Assembly: GCA_010405405.1 (NCBI GenBank)
Contig: MU004241.1
Span: forward strand, 496,001 to 560,000
Length of the DNA stretch: 64,000 bases
Source: Microthyrium microscopicum
Lineage: Eukaryota; Ascomycota; Dothideomycetes; Microthyriales; Microthyriaceae
Reading direction: 5' to 3'
The notes under the pieces are model-generated. The model did not search any database. It saw only the letters and a list, made by a program, of their open reading frames with translations, and had not been told where the DNA came from. The translations under genes were made by a program, and so were the position numbers. Below, piece by piece: positions 47,039 through 58,817 of this stretch (positions are counted from its first letter, which is position 1; each line of letters begins with the position of its first letter).

Positions 47039-48908
47039 GATAGCGGTTGGGCGTGCGGATTGATGTGTGTGTGGTGTAGAGGATGTGTGATTTTGCTGTA
47101 GAGAATCAGTACGGTGATAGAGGACAATGATCGATGGATATTACCCAGATATCAACGCTCTTTGGTTGAAGGTATAGCTTGACGAAAAAAAGAGAATCAA
47201 AATTGAAAGGCGGATGGTGGGGAGGAGGTTTTAAGGATACAGAATTTTGCCGTAGCGTGTGCCAAGACTGCCCTAACGTTGACTGGACAGTGACATCGAT
47301 GTTAACAGCCTGCCCCTCCTTCCAGATATGGTGGTAACTAGGGATACCGGTGACGGCTATTCGAGACCTTGATTTATGACTGGGTCGTAACTGCTGTTTT
47401 GCCTCTTGGAAATTACACAGTGCACCTCGCTGAGCTAATTTCAACTTCAGGTGGAATATCGAATTTGAATGATATGAAGAAACAAGAATATTCTCCTCAA
47501 TTCTTGTGTCCACCATGACATTCCAAGGCACGGCGAAAACAGCCAGGACTCCCATCGAGTACGTATTCTCCCATATGCCACCATTTCTTATCGAGTGCTA
47601 TGTCTCCCATAGGATTCGCTAAGAATGAGTCAACGTAACGACTCTTATGGGAATTTCAATATGTTCTAATTATGGAAGGCTTATGGGTACCATCGCGCTT
47701 CATGGGAATGCGCTACTCAATTTAGTCACTCTTTGAGTTCCTTATATATCGCTTTTCCCTCGCACGGTAACGATGTCTCAAATTCATTATCAGTGATAGA
47801 GCATCTTATGGGAAACATCGCACTTCATCTGAAAACGCACTCCATGGGAAACTTCGTAATCGATGGAAATTACGAAATTATATCAATGTAATCTTTGATC
47901 TCTTTTGTTCACCATTATCAAAATATACTACAACTTTATACTGCTGGGTACCAACTACCAAGACCATAAGAGGAAGAGTCTGCATGCATAGCGCCTGCAC
48001 ATAAATGTAGTTTGAGGTACTTCTCAACTACCGAATCAAGAAACGCTGCAGTAATCTGTATCGTTCCTTTTTCAGACCCCCTTCCACTTCAGGTAGAATC
48101 TGCTCGACGTAGCCATAGTAGCGCAAATCACTAACTGCAATTCCGCGGTCGCCGGTGGAGAAAAAAACTTCTATAGAACAGGTGCGATGTTGGCCATGTT
48201 GAGGTTGCCTCTCGCTCTAATGCACATGCCGGCCTAGTACTAGTCGCAGAAGGGATAATCCAGCCCAATCATTGCCACCCACATTTCTTGGGAAGTTGGG
48301 CTCCAAGTTTCATCGGCGGCAAGCTGTTTTAAGACACCTGAAAATATCTGACAGTTATAGTGGAAAATTGGGCTCGTCTAGCTTGCCATTTGAGCAAGGT
48401 TGACATTTTGTAAGGTTAACATTGCTTGGAAGTTGCTTGGGAGGCTGGTAATGTTCGGTATTATAAGGCTGAGATTTCAGGTAGCTGATTGGCTGAAGTA
48501 ATCAAGCAACTTCAATAATTTTGGCATTGTCGATCAGCAGTTCCTAGGGATTGAAACCGGGCTCTGAGGGACAGATAAGTGAGCCGTTTCGACAACTACT
48601 CCCATCGATTACAATGGCTGCCATAACATTCTAAAGAGGGACTGCTTAAATGCCCATCAGCGTCATAAAAGTTACACCAGATTATCATACGATAGTAAGT
48701 AAAGTACCTAGTCACTCATTAAGTAGTGTTGAGGCAGCCATCGCAATCGATGAGAGTAGCCGTTGAAACGGCTCACTTATTTTGTCCACCAAGATTCTGG
48801 CTCAAAATGATATTGTTCAGTTATCTAAATATTCAGTCTAACGATTTCACGATCTCCCGCCTTCCACATTCTATGAACTAGACGCTCATCAGGCCGACAT
48901 CCATCATT
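47039..48908. other. Intergenic with degenerate repeats and a MITE copy
   Basis: Upstream region of TEF1 and the 3' flank of the CYP505 gene. 47550-47900 carries imperfect direct repeats built on CTTATGGG...CATCGC(G/A)CTTCAT, for example 47680-47718 against 47808-47846, and several ATGGGAA motifs. The MITE copy at 48562-48793 is entered separately. No coding frame is supported. Confidence 0.5.
48562..48793. mobile_element. MITE-like element, copy 2 (about 232 bp)
   Basis: Left arm CTCTGAGGGACAGATAAGTG continues through AGCCG, CTACTCCCATCGATT and GGCTGCCATAAC. The right arm is its imperfect reverse complement, ending CACTTATTTTGTCCACCAAG. Both arms align with the copy at 26464-26699 (ends CTCTCGAGGGAC, inner CTCCCATCGATT), and the length is nearly identical. 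The centre is unrelated between copies. The target duplication is no longer clear. Confidence 0.75.
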
Positions 48909-51900
48909 TCAAGCAAACACATCGCTTACTATCCTGTCATTCTTCCTGGCTTTCACCCAGTCATCAAGCTCTTCTTGCGTCATATCCTTTCCTGCTTCTT
49001 TTGCCGACTCTTCCACTAATATTCTTGCGGCTTTGCCTACTGTTTGGGCGACATTCTTGCTTCCACAAATGTAGACCTTGGCCCCATCTTTCCAAAGCTC
49101 GATGATATCCTTTTTATTTGACAACATACGATCTTGAACATATCTGCAGCCTTGACTGCGTTCTGGAGCTCTGCTAAATGCATATCGGATATCCACAGCT
49201 CCAATGCGAGACCATTCTGCAAATTCGTCGAGATACAGTCCGTCGCCCGTAGGTGTTCGACATCCCACAAACAATAGTGCTGGTGCCAACTTTCTTTGAC
49301 CTTCCTTGATCATGACAGCTCTTTCTTGGATGAAGCCACGGAATGGAGCCAGTCCTGAGCCGGCGCAGAACATGATCAATGGAGTTTGCTCTGGAGTGGA
49401 GGGCAGACGAAAAACCTTGTTTGTTGACCTTACCGACACTAGTAATTGGTCTCCAGGTTTCAAGGAGCGAAGATACGTGCCAGTAACACCTTGGAACTTC
49501 TTCCCAGTGTTGGAGAGCGCAAGGGCGTCGATGACAGTGTAAGTTAACGTACAACATGTTGGATCGACGAGTGGAGATGATGAAATGGAATAATGGCGCG
49601 GCCTGAGTGGTGAAAGCAGGCTCAAGTATTTTGAGAAATCGGTAGCAAGCGTCGGATTCTGCTCGAGAAATTCCAGTATTGACGTGCGACGATCAAGCAT
49701 CTCCTGGAGAGACTTCTCGTCACCGAGCACCAAATTCAGTTCCTCCTTTTCAGATGCGTTGGTAGCATCTTCTATCAAAGCTTCGATGACCTTTTTGAAG
49801 ACGGTGATTAGAAACTTTTCTATAACGACAACAAAGAGGCATACTTACTCGTCGAGTGACTGGATCAGATAATTCGACATATCCCTTAAGCAACTCAGAA
49901 ACTGGTAATGGAGAATCAGTCGGCAGAGTTGTTGTTCCAGAGTCCTTGATCGTGATGATAGCATCCCACGGCAAATTAAACCTTTGGATAACTCTTTTAA
50001 CAATCCCCTCAGGGTTCATCGGAAGAACGGCCAAATAATCACCAACTTGATAGGTCATACCAGTCGCAAGTTTGATCATCGTATGCCATTTCTCCGGTTG
50101 ACCTGCAGAGGTAAGTCGACGTGCTTCGACGACTTGGCCCCATTTGAGATTCTGCTGTAAGTGTGTATCTCTGCCCTGGTGAGAAATCTGTATATCGAGA
50201 GTGGGAACCTTCATCTTCTGTGGAATAGGATTGCTTTGCCTGGGTGATATAGACAGCAAAGCCGGCCACATTATCTTTTCAGTCCACGATGCAAAATCAC
50301 CGAACATGTCACCAGACGCTGCATCAGAAGACCCTCGCTCGCAAATTCGAGATGCTCCGAGTTTGAGCAGCGCTTCATCAATCAAAGTTGGGATCCTTTG
50401 ATAGGTGGCACTCCAATCATGATGACCACATCCGAAGACAGCGAAGTTGACACCATTAAAGATATCTGGATCCTTGAGATGTTCCATATATGCTACAAAA
50501 CGAGCTGCATTGTCCGGTGGCTGGCCCTCATACGACGCAGTGATGATGATGACAGGTTCGTCCGTGGGTAGATTGCCAGTCATGGCATCCAAATCTACAA
50601 CTGAGGACTGGTAGCCTTGTTGGCGTGCTTGCGATGCTACCTTTTGAGCTAGAGCTTGACAAGTTCCTGTGTTTGATCCAAAAGCTACCGTAATGCTAAG
50701 TTTATTGGTGCTTTCGTCGGATTGGTTCTCTTGAGGGATGGAAAGGCTTTTGTATATTGACGATGCGGCCGTTCCAACTACCAGTCTGGGAATTGTTAGC
50801 ATAGAATAATTGACACGATGTTTGCGTCAGATCAAGAACAAGGTAGCCAGCTCATCGACAAAATAAACAACGCACTCCCATCAACCACGGTGTCTCGCAT
50901 CGCACCTCATGGCAAGAAGATGCTTTGAATCCCAGCGCACTCGATGGGAGCGTGTCACTGATTTGTTAACTGGTTGATAGCCATGTTTTGACGTAAAGCG
51001 CTCGGCAAACATGAAAAGATTTTGAAAAAGTGACTTCCTTACCTTTCTTGAAGAGAATTCACAGTAACACCTTTCCTAAGAGTTGGACGAATGTAGAAGT
51101 CTTTTGGCTTGATCGTCAGTGTTTGGACTATTTTCATCTCGTAGCTGGGATCGTCCATCGCAACGTCGAAGTTCTGTAAGATCAGAGCAACGGCCAGGAC
51201 AGCTTCCTGAATTGCAAATGAACGGCCAATGCAACCTCGCAGGCCAGTGCCAAATGGCTAGTATACATCAGCAACATGATTCAATAATAAATTGGACTCG
51301 AGCTTACCTTCCAGGCATTTCTTGGAATTTTTTCCATGTGCTCGTCCAGCATTCGCTCTGGCTTGAATTCTTCCACATCCACTCCCCAGACTTCAGGATC
51401 TCGTTGTATCTTAGTTAATAGACACACTATTCCTGAGCCTTCCCGTGGTAGCTCGTATTTTCGATCTAGTCTTGGAGGATCTTCTTTGTTCTCTGGCCTC
51501 GGTCCTCTAGTGATAGCAGGAGCGGTCGGAGTGAGTCTCAACGTCTCCTTCAGCAACGCGTGCACGTATATCAGCTCACTGAGGTGTTTCGATGTGATCT
51601 TCTCCTTTCCGACTACCCGATCGACTTCTTGTCGAGCAGCGAACAGCGTTGAAGGATTTTTGAGCATATTTAGCAACGCGAAGGACAAGAGGCCGGAAGT
51701 AGTCTCGTGGCCTACAAAGAGTGTTAGCCTCACACATATCTCAGAATGCAAGTTTGTACGATACTGACCTGCGACCAGAAAAGTTATCATGTTTGCAGCC
51801 ACAAGCTCATCTCTCATCGTTTCTCCCGTTGTTGGATCTTTGCCATATATCATAGCATTAAGCAAGTCTTTTTTGTCTGTGGGATTATCTTTGCGATGCT

Positions 51901-52629
51901 TAACCAGCTGCTCTGATAAGTTTTTCTGATATTGGGCATCTTTTCTCAACTGCTCGTTTGTGGACGGCAACAGCTTTTTCAACATAGATGAAAGCTGTTG
52001 AGAATTGCTCCGGTTCAAAAGCAAGTTTGACATGGCGGTGACAAATGGGTGAGCCTGACCTTGCCCTTGATAGAAAGAGTTGAATCGAAAGTCCATTGCA
52101 CACAGCGCAATAGTGTCAAAAGTAAGGTTGCTCATTTCCTTGCTGACCAGGACTCGATTCGCACCGCTATCTTTCCGAGCCCATAGCATCACCATTTGAC
52201 TTGCTATGTCATACATCTCTGTCACGAAAGCTTAGTAGGGTACTGGATAAGTTCAAAGTGATGTAACCTACCATCGAACATCTCTTCAATAGCTAATGGA
52301 CCGAAAGCTGGCATCAGTATCTTATGAGCTTGAATCCAATCTGGGCTTTGTGAACTTCTCGCGCTGAACAGGCCCTCTGCTGGCGGAGTTGGTCCAGAAA
52401 CGAGTGCTGCTGGAGGTACTTTCCAGAACCGATTCTCGTCACACAGCTCATCAAAGAGTTTGAAGCTTGTGACAATGATTCTTTCCTTTCCACGCATGGT
52501 GATTTTATAAATCGGACCGTAAATGTCTGCAAGACGTTCTAAGGCATGTATCGGTACATCATCCTGGAGATCAAGAAGATTGCCTATCAAAGGTAGTGGC
52601 TGTGGCCTAGAATACGTTAGTCTAACCAT
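48909..52629 (-). CDS. Self-sufficient cytochrome P450-reductase fusion, CYP505 family
   Basis: Six exons, 52629-52272, 52218-51769, 51711-51308, 51257-51043, 50785-49849 and 49790-48909, give 1081 residues. It is a soluble fusion that hydroxylates fatty acids near the omega end or modifies pathway intermediates. P450 part: PLPLIGNLLDL start, AGHETTSGLLSFAL (oxygen-binding helix), KETLRLTP (ExxR) and the haem loop PFGTGLRGCIGRSFAIQE. Reductase part: FMN domain with FGSNTGTCQALAQK, ASYEGQPPDNAARF and FGCGHHDWSATYQ. The FAD/NADPH domain has RHYSISSSPLVDP, CAGSGLAPFRGFIQERA, GCRYVQDRM and VYICGSKNVA. Length and order match CYP505. The 257-nt fourth intron is long for this genome because of an inverted-repeat insertion. 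A Zn2Cys6 regulator faces it upstream. Confidence 0.93.
50866..50965. repeat. Inverted-repeat insertion inside CYP505 intron 4
   Basis: Within the intron 51042-50786, ACAACGCACTCCCATCAACC and the downstream reverse complement ACACGCTCCCATCGAGTGCG form imperfect arms around a roughly 35-bp loop. Limits are approximate. The shared CTCCCATC core matches the arms of the other hairpin elements listed here. Confidence 0.5.
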
Positions 52630-53548
52630 ACGACTAATGATGAAGTGCTTCCAGAAGACCGTCTGATTATTTCAGATCAACTTATACAACATCGTATCTT
52701 CCATCGTATTCGATGGCATCCATGGCGCTCGATCAGAAACGCCTTCTGTGGAAGTCATCGAATATGATGGGAGATACGATAATTTTGGGTTCATCAGATG
52801 TGGTCAAGACACGGAACTTAACACGGTCGGATCTCACCCAGGTATCATCGCCATCGTTGAATTATCGAAAACGAATCGATTTGGTGTTATAAATCCAAAG
52901 TAAGGGGTGAAGCAAAAGACTCGCGAAAGGTTGGTATGAAAGGTGTGAAATAAGGAGTGTACACAGATCCGTCTTATGGCTTTGCATAGTCATTTTCAAG
53001 GCGGATCAGGCATTACTCTACCCGTATGCAGTAACTCACTGCGATATACAAACACGAAGGACGCCCCGATGATGGCTCCGGCATGAGCCTACGGCTTGTA
53101 AGCGTGTAAGCGTGCTGTGTGGGTTACATGGATCTTCCATCCTAATCCTTCCTGTAAATGATAGTGGTGCATGCAAGAAAATATACTCAATTGCGGGTAA
53201 AGCATTTCTATAGCCTCATCCTACCTCTTAGCCAATTGAGGCTATCGACACGAAACGGATGAGGTACCCGGGCATTATTTAATGGCAGTTCGTCATAGGA
53301 GGCTTTGGAAGATGAGAGAGCTCTCGGGGAAACCGATGCAATAACAATCGCAAAATGCATAGCCTACATCAATTGATAGAAAAGAGAAGAATGGCACATG
53401 TACAAAAATAAATGAAGATGAGAGACAAAGGGTCAGTAACCCCTGCGTGCAAAACATCATCATCACCTGCAGCTCGCTCGGATCTCCCCAATTGGAACGA
53501 ACACCACTCAGCCTCCTTCAACTTCGAGGTTAATTGCCCCTTTTTGAT
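52630..53548. promoter_or_regulatory. Divergent promoter between CYP505 and the Zn2Cys6 regulator
   Basis: 919 bp between two outward start codons. It contains the 90-bp hairpin at 52691-52780. No coding frame is supported. I see no obvious inverted CGG triplet of the kind bound by Zn2Cys6 proteins that I would commit to. Confidence 0.5.
52691..52780. repeat. 90-bp near-perfect hairpin in the CYP505 promoter
   Basis: ATCGTATCTTCCATCGTATT opens the element; its right end reads as the reverse complement of ATCGTATCTCCCATCATATT. Arms extend over about 30 bp with few mismatches. It begins 62 bp upstream of the CYP505 start codon. Confidence 0.7.
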
Positions 53549-55621
53549 ATGCAGTCTGTCAACGGCCAACGCAGTAAAGGGTGTGCCAAGTGTAGATCTC
53601 GGAAAATTAAGGTACGTAACCGTTGACGGCACCGATGCCATCAACCTCAGTGAATCTGAAGTGTCACAGTCTACGAGATTGATGACAGTCGTTCTGTGTT
53701 GATATGACACTAATGGCTGCTGCAAGTCGAATCCATTTCCAAGACTAACTTCTCAACTACAGTGTGACCTTGTTAGACCGGTTTGCTCAAGATGCACGAA
53801 AATTGGCAACCAGGATTGCGTTTATCAGGATCAATTCGAGATTATACTTCGCGATGAGACATCCCGTGCGGGGGAACGAGCTCGCACGAAATGGAGAAGT
53901 AGAGCAAAACAACCCAATCCGACAGAGCCATCATTGTCTCCTGAGATGGATATTCCCGAAGAGAAAATTAGTGAACGATTTCTTTATGACTGGGTACTAG
54001 TAAAGACAGGCCCAACTGCCACTTATGGCCATTTCTTTCTGGATTATCTTCCCGATATGCTGGAAAGGTCACCCAAGAACTCAATTCTTCGAACAGCAAT
54101 TGATGCTTTGAGTTATGTCAATTACGCACAAAGGTGTAATGCCCCGGAGCTGCTGCCATATTCGTTCGAGAAATGCACGAGAGCATTGAAGATGTTGAAA
54201 GCAATGATGGAGAAACCAGACGAAGCATGTTCGGATGAGACTTTGACCGCTATCACCCTCCTGGGACTGTATGAGGTAGCCTGAACTCTTCGGTTCTTAA
54301 GAATGTGTTGCTGACGCAATTTACCTAGGCCATGTCATCAGCCAATATCACTGCAAACTCTAGCTGGGCTGCTCATGTCAACGGCTCGATGATACTACTT
54401 CATCTCCGAGTGCTTAGAGAGTCTCAACCTGCGATATGGCAATCACTTTCAGCTATGATATACAAACAGATGGTGAGTAACCTAGGAATCATTATGCTCA
54501 AGCTAATAAGGACAGATCATACATAGTATCACTCGAGGGGCTCCACCAGGTCTACCACTATCTATGCACACTCTATTCACCAGTGGCCGGGCCATTATCA
54601 TTGAACAATGGGAATTGCTCCATAAGACAGCGGAACTCTGCGGTTCTTGGAATACTCTTCTAGGCACCACGCCAGACAAAGGTAAGCACCTCAAGTTGGA
54701 GTTGCTTCATCTTGAATGCTCAGGAACTTCACACGGTGCATTCAGCCTAATAGATGAGCTAACCCCATGTGATAGGCCAGATATGGGAACACATCAAGCA
54801 AGGCATGGCTCTTGATCAAGGGCTCGAGCAATGGGCTACCAGATTAACCCCAGAATGGAACATCACACGACTGCCTCTTGATCGAAATTCGATACCATCC
54901 TGGCTATGGCCACTATTCGAAGAGGGGCATTGGGCTCCTAAATTCCTGCAACAAAATCAGAGCCTTATACAAGAAACTAAATGGCGAGACTGGCTAATGG
55001 CAAGACTCGTACTCAACGAAGCAGTTCTGCAATCTATCGATCTCCTGAAAGAGTCAACAGACATCAATAGCTCAGAAGCCTGGAGTTTTGAATTGGAACA
55101 AATAAACAGGAATGCGGTGGAGAACAGACTTATTTCTGTGATTGACAGCACTCTTGAGTCGTGGTAAGTCATTTATATTCTCTGAGCCTTTATAACTTTA
55201 TCCAAAGGTCGAACTCGCGGTTTAATTTCTGGGCTAATAATGTTCTAGTATATGGACTCTTATCAGGCAAATGAGTGACAGACCAGAAGCTTCGACGATA
55301 GAACAAGTGTGTACAGTGAGAGGATTTATGACCATGAGTGGTTTCTCAGGTTCGTTCCTCTGCCTCAAACAAGTGTCTTTTGAAAGAACAGACGTCACTG
55401 GCAGGACAGAATGGTGCCTCAAGGCTCTCCAATTTCTTGAGAATTATTTAGGATTTCGCAAGGCTGGGGCATTCGCTCTCGCGGAGGAGGTTCTCCATAC
55501 AAAATCTGCTGTTCAATTTTGGGCATTGGTACATAAAGACCCGTCTTGGAGCAGTGATGATTTGATACATCACCAATCTGAAAACGAGGTCAACTTGGAA
55601 GGCTTGAAGTTAAATTCATAG
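53549..55621 (+). CDS. Zn2Cys6 transcription factor
   Basis: Six exons, 53549-53611, 53763-54275, 54329-54472, 54516-54681, 54776-55163 and 55249-55621, give 548 residues. The zinc cluster is split by the first intron: SKGCAKCRSRKIK then CDLVRPVCSRCTKIGNQDC, with all six cysteines. The remainder is the helical fungal-specific TF body: FLYDWVLVKTGPTATYGHF, ILRTAIDALSYVNYA and LTAITLLGLYE, then MILLHLRVLRESQPA. Introns are 40-150 nt and all splice in phase. It is head-to-head with the CYP505 gene (about 920 bp apart), so it may regulate it; that is inference. The closest pathway is unknown. Confidence 0.85.
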
Positions 55622-56828
55622 GCTGTTGCGAACTGTTTAGAATCAATCATGCTAGATGCGACTTTTGCTCTCGGTGCTCGTCCCTTGAAATCCAATAGTA
55701 GTGTTTTTAATGGGTCGATAATATAAACAAAAACAGTCCCATCAAGTGCGATATCTGCCTCGCAGCTTATACAGAGAATGCTCTCCAATACTCATCTTAT
55801 TCGATATTCTACAACCTTCTCTAAGCCGATAATGATATGGCGTAATCAATAATAGATGCTAGTGCACAGGAAGCAACAAAACTTCTGGTAGCATGCCACC
55901 TATTTTGTTCTTCACTTGGTCGTTAGGAAGATATCAATTAGAGCCAATTACAAGACTACTTCACATCAACACATTCTGGAGCGCGATTGGTCTCGTGGTC
56001 TCATTATATCGAGTCCGATATAAGATCAATCAGCTCGGCGTTGTTACCTCATATTGCCTAGCGCGAGGTATCTTTGAGCGACCAGTTATCTCTCCTCAAA
56101 GTCAAGCCGCACTGATCTACACCAGGAATAATGCTGTCATCAGGTAGGTTCTGGGATTTTAACATCCTTCGCTTCGAGAGCCACAAATGATCAAAAACAA
56201 GGAGTATCTTGTCCTTTACCTAGTGCCGTCTATCATTCAACTTTAGGTTTCACACTTGAGGCCTATGCAAGATGACACGGTAGAGCTCAATCATGGACTT
56301 TCCAGTCCAACTGTCTCATTGGAGGCTCTTCAATTAAGAGAGTTCCGTAGACCCCGAGAAAGCATTTAAGGCTGACAGGGTAAAGCATCAAGCTTCACCA
56401 GCAGCCGCTGAATCATTCTAACAACCCATTAGTGTCAAAGCCATGAGCTTATTTCTGCCAGTACCTTGCGTGCTGTAGGTTCCTGATCCGACTGCGCCTG
56501 TTCAATCAGTCAGATTTACCGGATGCTCCATGTCAACCTGCAGACATGGCAGTGAACAATACCCCAAATGGACGTTAGGCTAGAGCTCGCCGACAACACC
56601 ACAATTGGAAGTCGAGATACTGTACTCAGTCACAGAGAAATTGTAGACAACATTTGCGATGAACTTTTTATAAATATCATTCTTCCATTCACTGCTCTGC
56701 TTATTTTAATCATCAGCAAGAAAACATTCTACAACTCCAATACTGATAATTTACACAACTACATCTTCTTTCTCATATTCATCTTGCGTTGAAAACTCCT
56801 GTTCACGTACATTCTGCACTGTCACGCA
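55622..56828. other. Intergenic, no gene seen
   Basis: 1.2 kb between two plus-strand genes. Only short frames without conserved features. AT-rich near 56640-56780, probably promoter and leader of the next gene. Confidence 0.5.
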
Positions 56829-58510
56829 ATGAGTTTACATCGCATCCTAGGAGATTCTTCTTCGAACTCTTCCTCCTCTGTCTGTATTCCCGAGCCGCAA
56901 TCAGACTGTAAGTTTTCTCGAATTTCACTTCAATTGACCTGTGGACTAACAAATAACCTTAGTCACCGCTGTCGCGATCGCTGGAACATGGACCCTTCAC
57001 CATATTTTCACCGCGATATCGATAATAATAGCAGTCATTACAATAATTGTTTCATTCGGCACTGGCTTTTTACATTGCATCAACTTTTCAAACCCGGCCG
57101 AACAGAGACAGTGAGCAAAATCCTTCTGCTAATACAATCAGCGGATCAACAAAATGAGAAGGCACTCTCCCATCTAGGGCGATGTCTACCACCGCTTCAT
57201 ATCATATACTTATTTCTCCATCTCAGTCGATGATATAAGCGACAATCAGCACACTCAATGGGAAATCAGATATTCTACCAGGAAGCGTAGTATGTGGTAG
57301 ACATGGTACTAGATGGGAGCGCGCCGTTGATTCTGTCGACCCATTGGCACAATGCCACTCAAGTTATCAAACCATGGACTAACAAATGATCTAGAATTGT
57401 ACGAATTGTCAACGTACCTGCAATCTTCGCCATTTGCGCCGCCCTTAGTATCTCCGTGAACCACTATCAAGACTCCTTCTACTTCACCCCCCTCGGCGAC
57501 TTCTACGAATGTTTCGGTCTAGTCGCAATCTGGTACTACATGCTCGCCGTCCTCTCACGGCACGGAAGCCTTGAAATCCCTGGCGGAGACAGAGCTGCCT
57601 TCTCTGTACGTTCAAACCTCACCAAACACATCGAAACAGTCACTGACCAAAATTTCCAGAAACGCTGGTTCCTAGTCCTCCAAATCATCCCCGAACGCAT
57701 AATCACCACAATAGCAAGCTGGATCATCGCCGGAACATTTTGCCGCACCGACAAGAAATTCACCACCGCCTTCACCGTCATAAACGTAATCAACGGCATC
57801 TCCACCGCTGTGTGCGCTATATCGATCCTACGAGTCTACAAGCAGACAAAAGCTCAACTAACAGGCAACAAATTTGTCAGCAAACTCGTAGTTCTCAAGA
57901 CGGCAGTTATACTCCAATTCATCCAACGAATCGTCTTCTCAATCCTCATCAAAACCAATGCTTTAAAGGCCACCAGCACCATGTCTGCGGCAGACGCGAA
58001 GATTGGTATTCCAAATATCTTGATTTCAGGAGAGATGTTCATCTACTGCTTCCTGTTTATCGGGCCTTATAGTTGGACACCGTACACACGCAAGAACGCA
58101 CCGAGTGGTGTTCCATACAAGAAGATGAGCTTTGCACGGGCCGTGCTTACAGCGTGGAATCTTTCTGATATTGTGCTTGGCATATTCGACGTCTTCAAGG
58201 GACGAGTTGGAAAGGGTGAAAATCAGCAGCAGGTAAGATTCCCTTATTCCAAATGATATTGCTCGAACACATCCGATCTACCTGGAAGCATCATATCTGC
58301 CATCGAATGCGGTCGGTGTTTCAAGTGTCCACGACGAAATGACCGAATGGTCTTCCCAAGGCTTGTTAAATTCGATCGTAATCTTATACTAACAAACTCT
58401 AGGAGTTCCATCCTGTTGCTCAACAAGCTCCGGCTATGGATCAAAACACGGCGTATCAAGGTTATGCTCAGACATACACACGGGTTGATTCGTTCGGGAG
58501 ACGGTACTGA
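56829..58510 (+). CDS. OSTalpha/TMEM184-like membrane protein (DUF300)
   Basis: Five exons, 56829-56907, 56963-57110, 57395-57605, 57660-58232 and 58403-58510, give 372 residues. Seven hydrophobic helices include HIFTAISIIIAVITIIVSFG, VPAIFAICAALSISVN, DFYECFGLVAIWYYMLAVL and RWFLVLQIIPERIITTIAS. Further landmarks are ILQFIQRIVFSILI and FIGPYSWTPY. The order of VRIVNVPAIFAI, then DFYECFGLVAIW, then KRWFLVLQ is that of the organic-solute-transporter-alpha/TMEM184 family. Its role in fungi is poorly known. The 54-nt segment 57606-57659 (GTACGT...TTTCCAG, CTGAC branch) is read as an intron, although it is in frame without stops. The 284-nt second intron is long because it holds an inverted-repeat element. 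Confidence 0.85.
57143..57342. repeat. 200-bp inverted-repeat element inside an intron
   Basis: The left arm GGATCAACAAAATGAGAAGG runs through CACTCTCCCATCTAG to GATGTCTACCAC. The right arm read backwards is GGGTCGACAGAATCAACGGC, then GCGCTCCCATCTAG and ATGTCTACCAC. The arms are about 50 bp. The element lies wholly within the 57111-57394 intron. Confidence 0.65.
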
Positions 58511-58817
58511 TTGATGACCCATGCGTTGTCCAGAAATCTGGAAAAATTCGATGGTGGTTGGGAGCTTGGTTGTCCAGTCCGGGTATTCGAGGATTTTATT
58601 TTCAGCTGGCTTGTTTTTCTAGAGTTTCGTTTTCTTCTTCGCTTTAGCGGTACTTTACCTCCTTTTGTTTAAATATAGAACTTTCCTTTCACTGCCCGAT
58701 GTCCAGTAAGCCGGGCTAATCTATAAAAAGTTTCATACATCTATATGATTTGCGCTGATTGCGCGAACACTAATTCCTACATTTATCAAAACAGCATCTT
58801 AGCGCTATGCAAACAGA

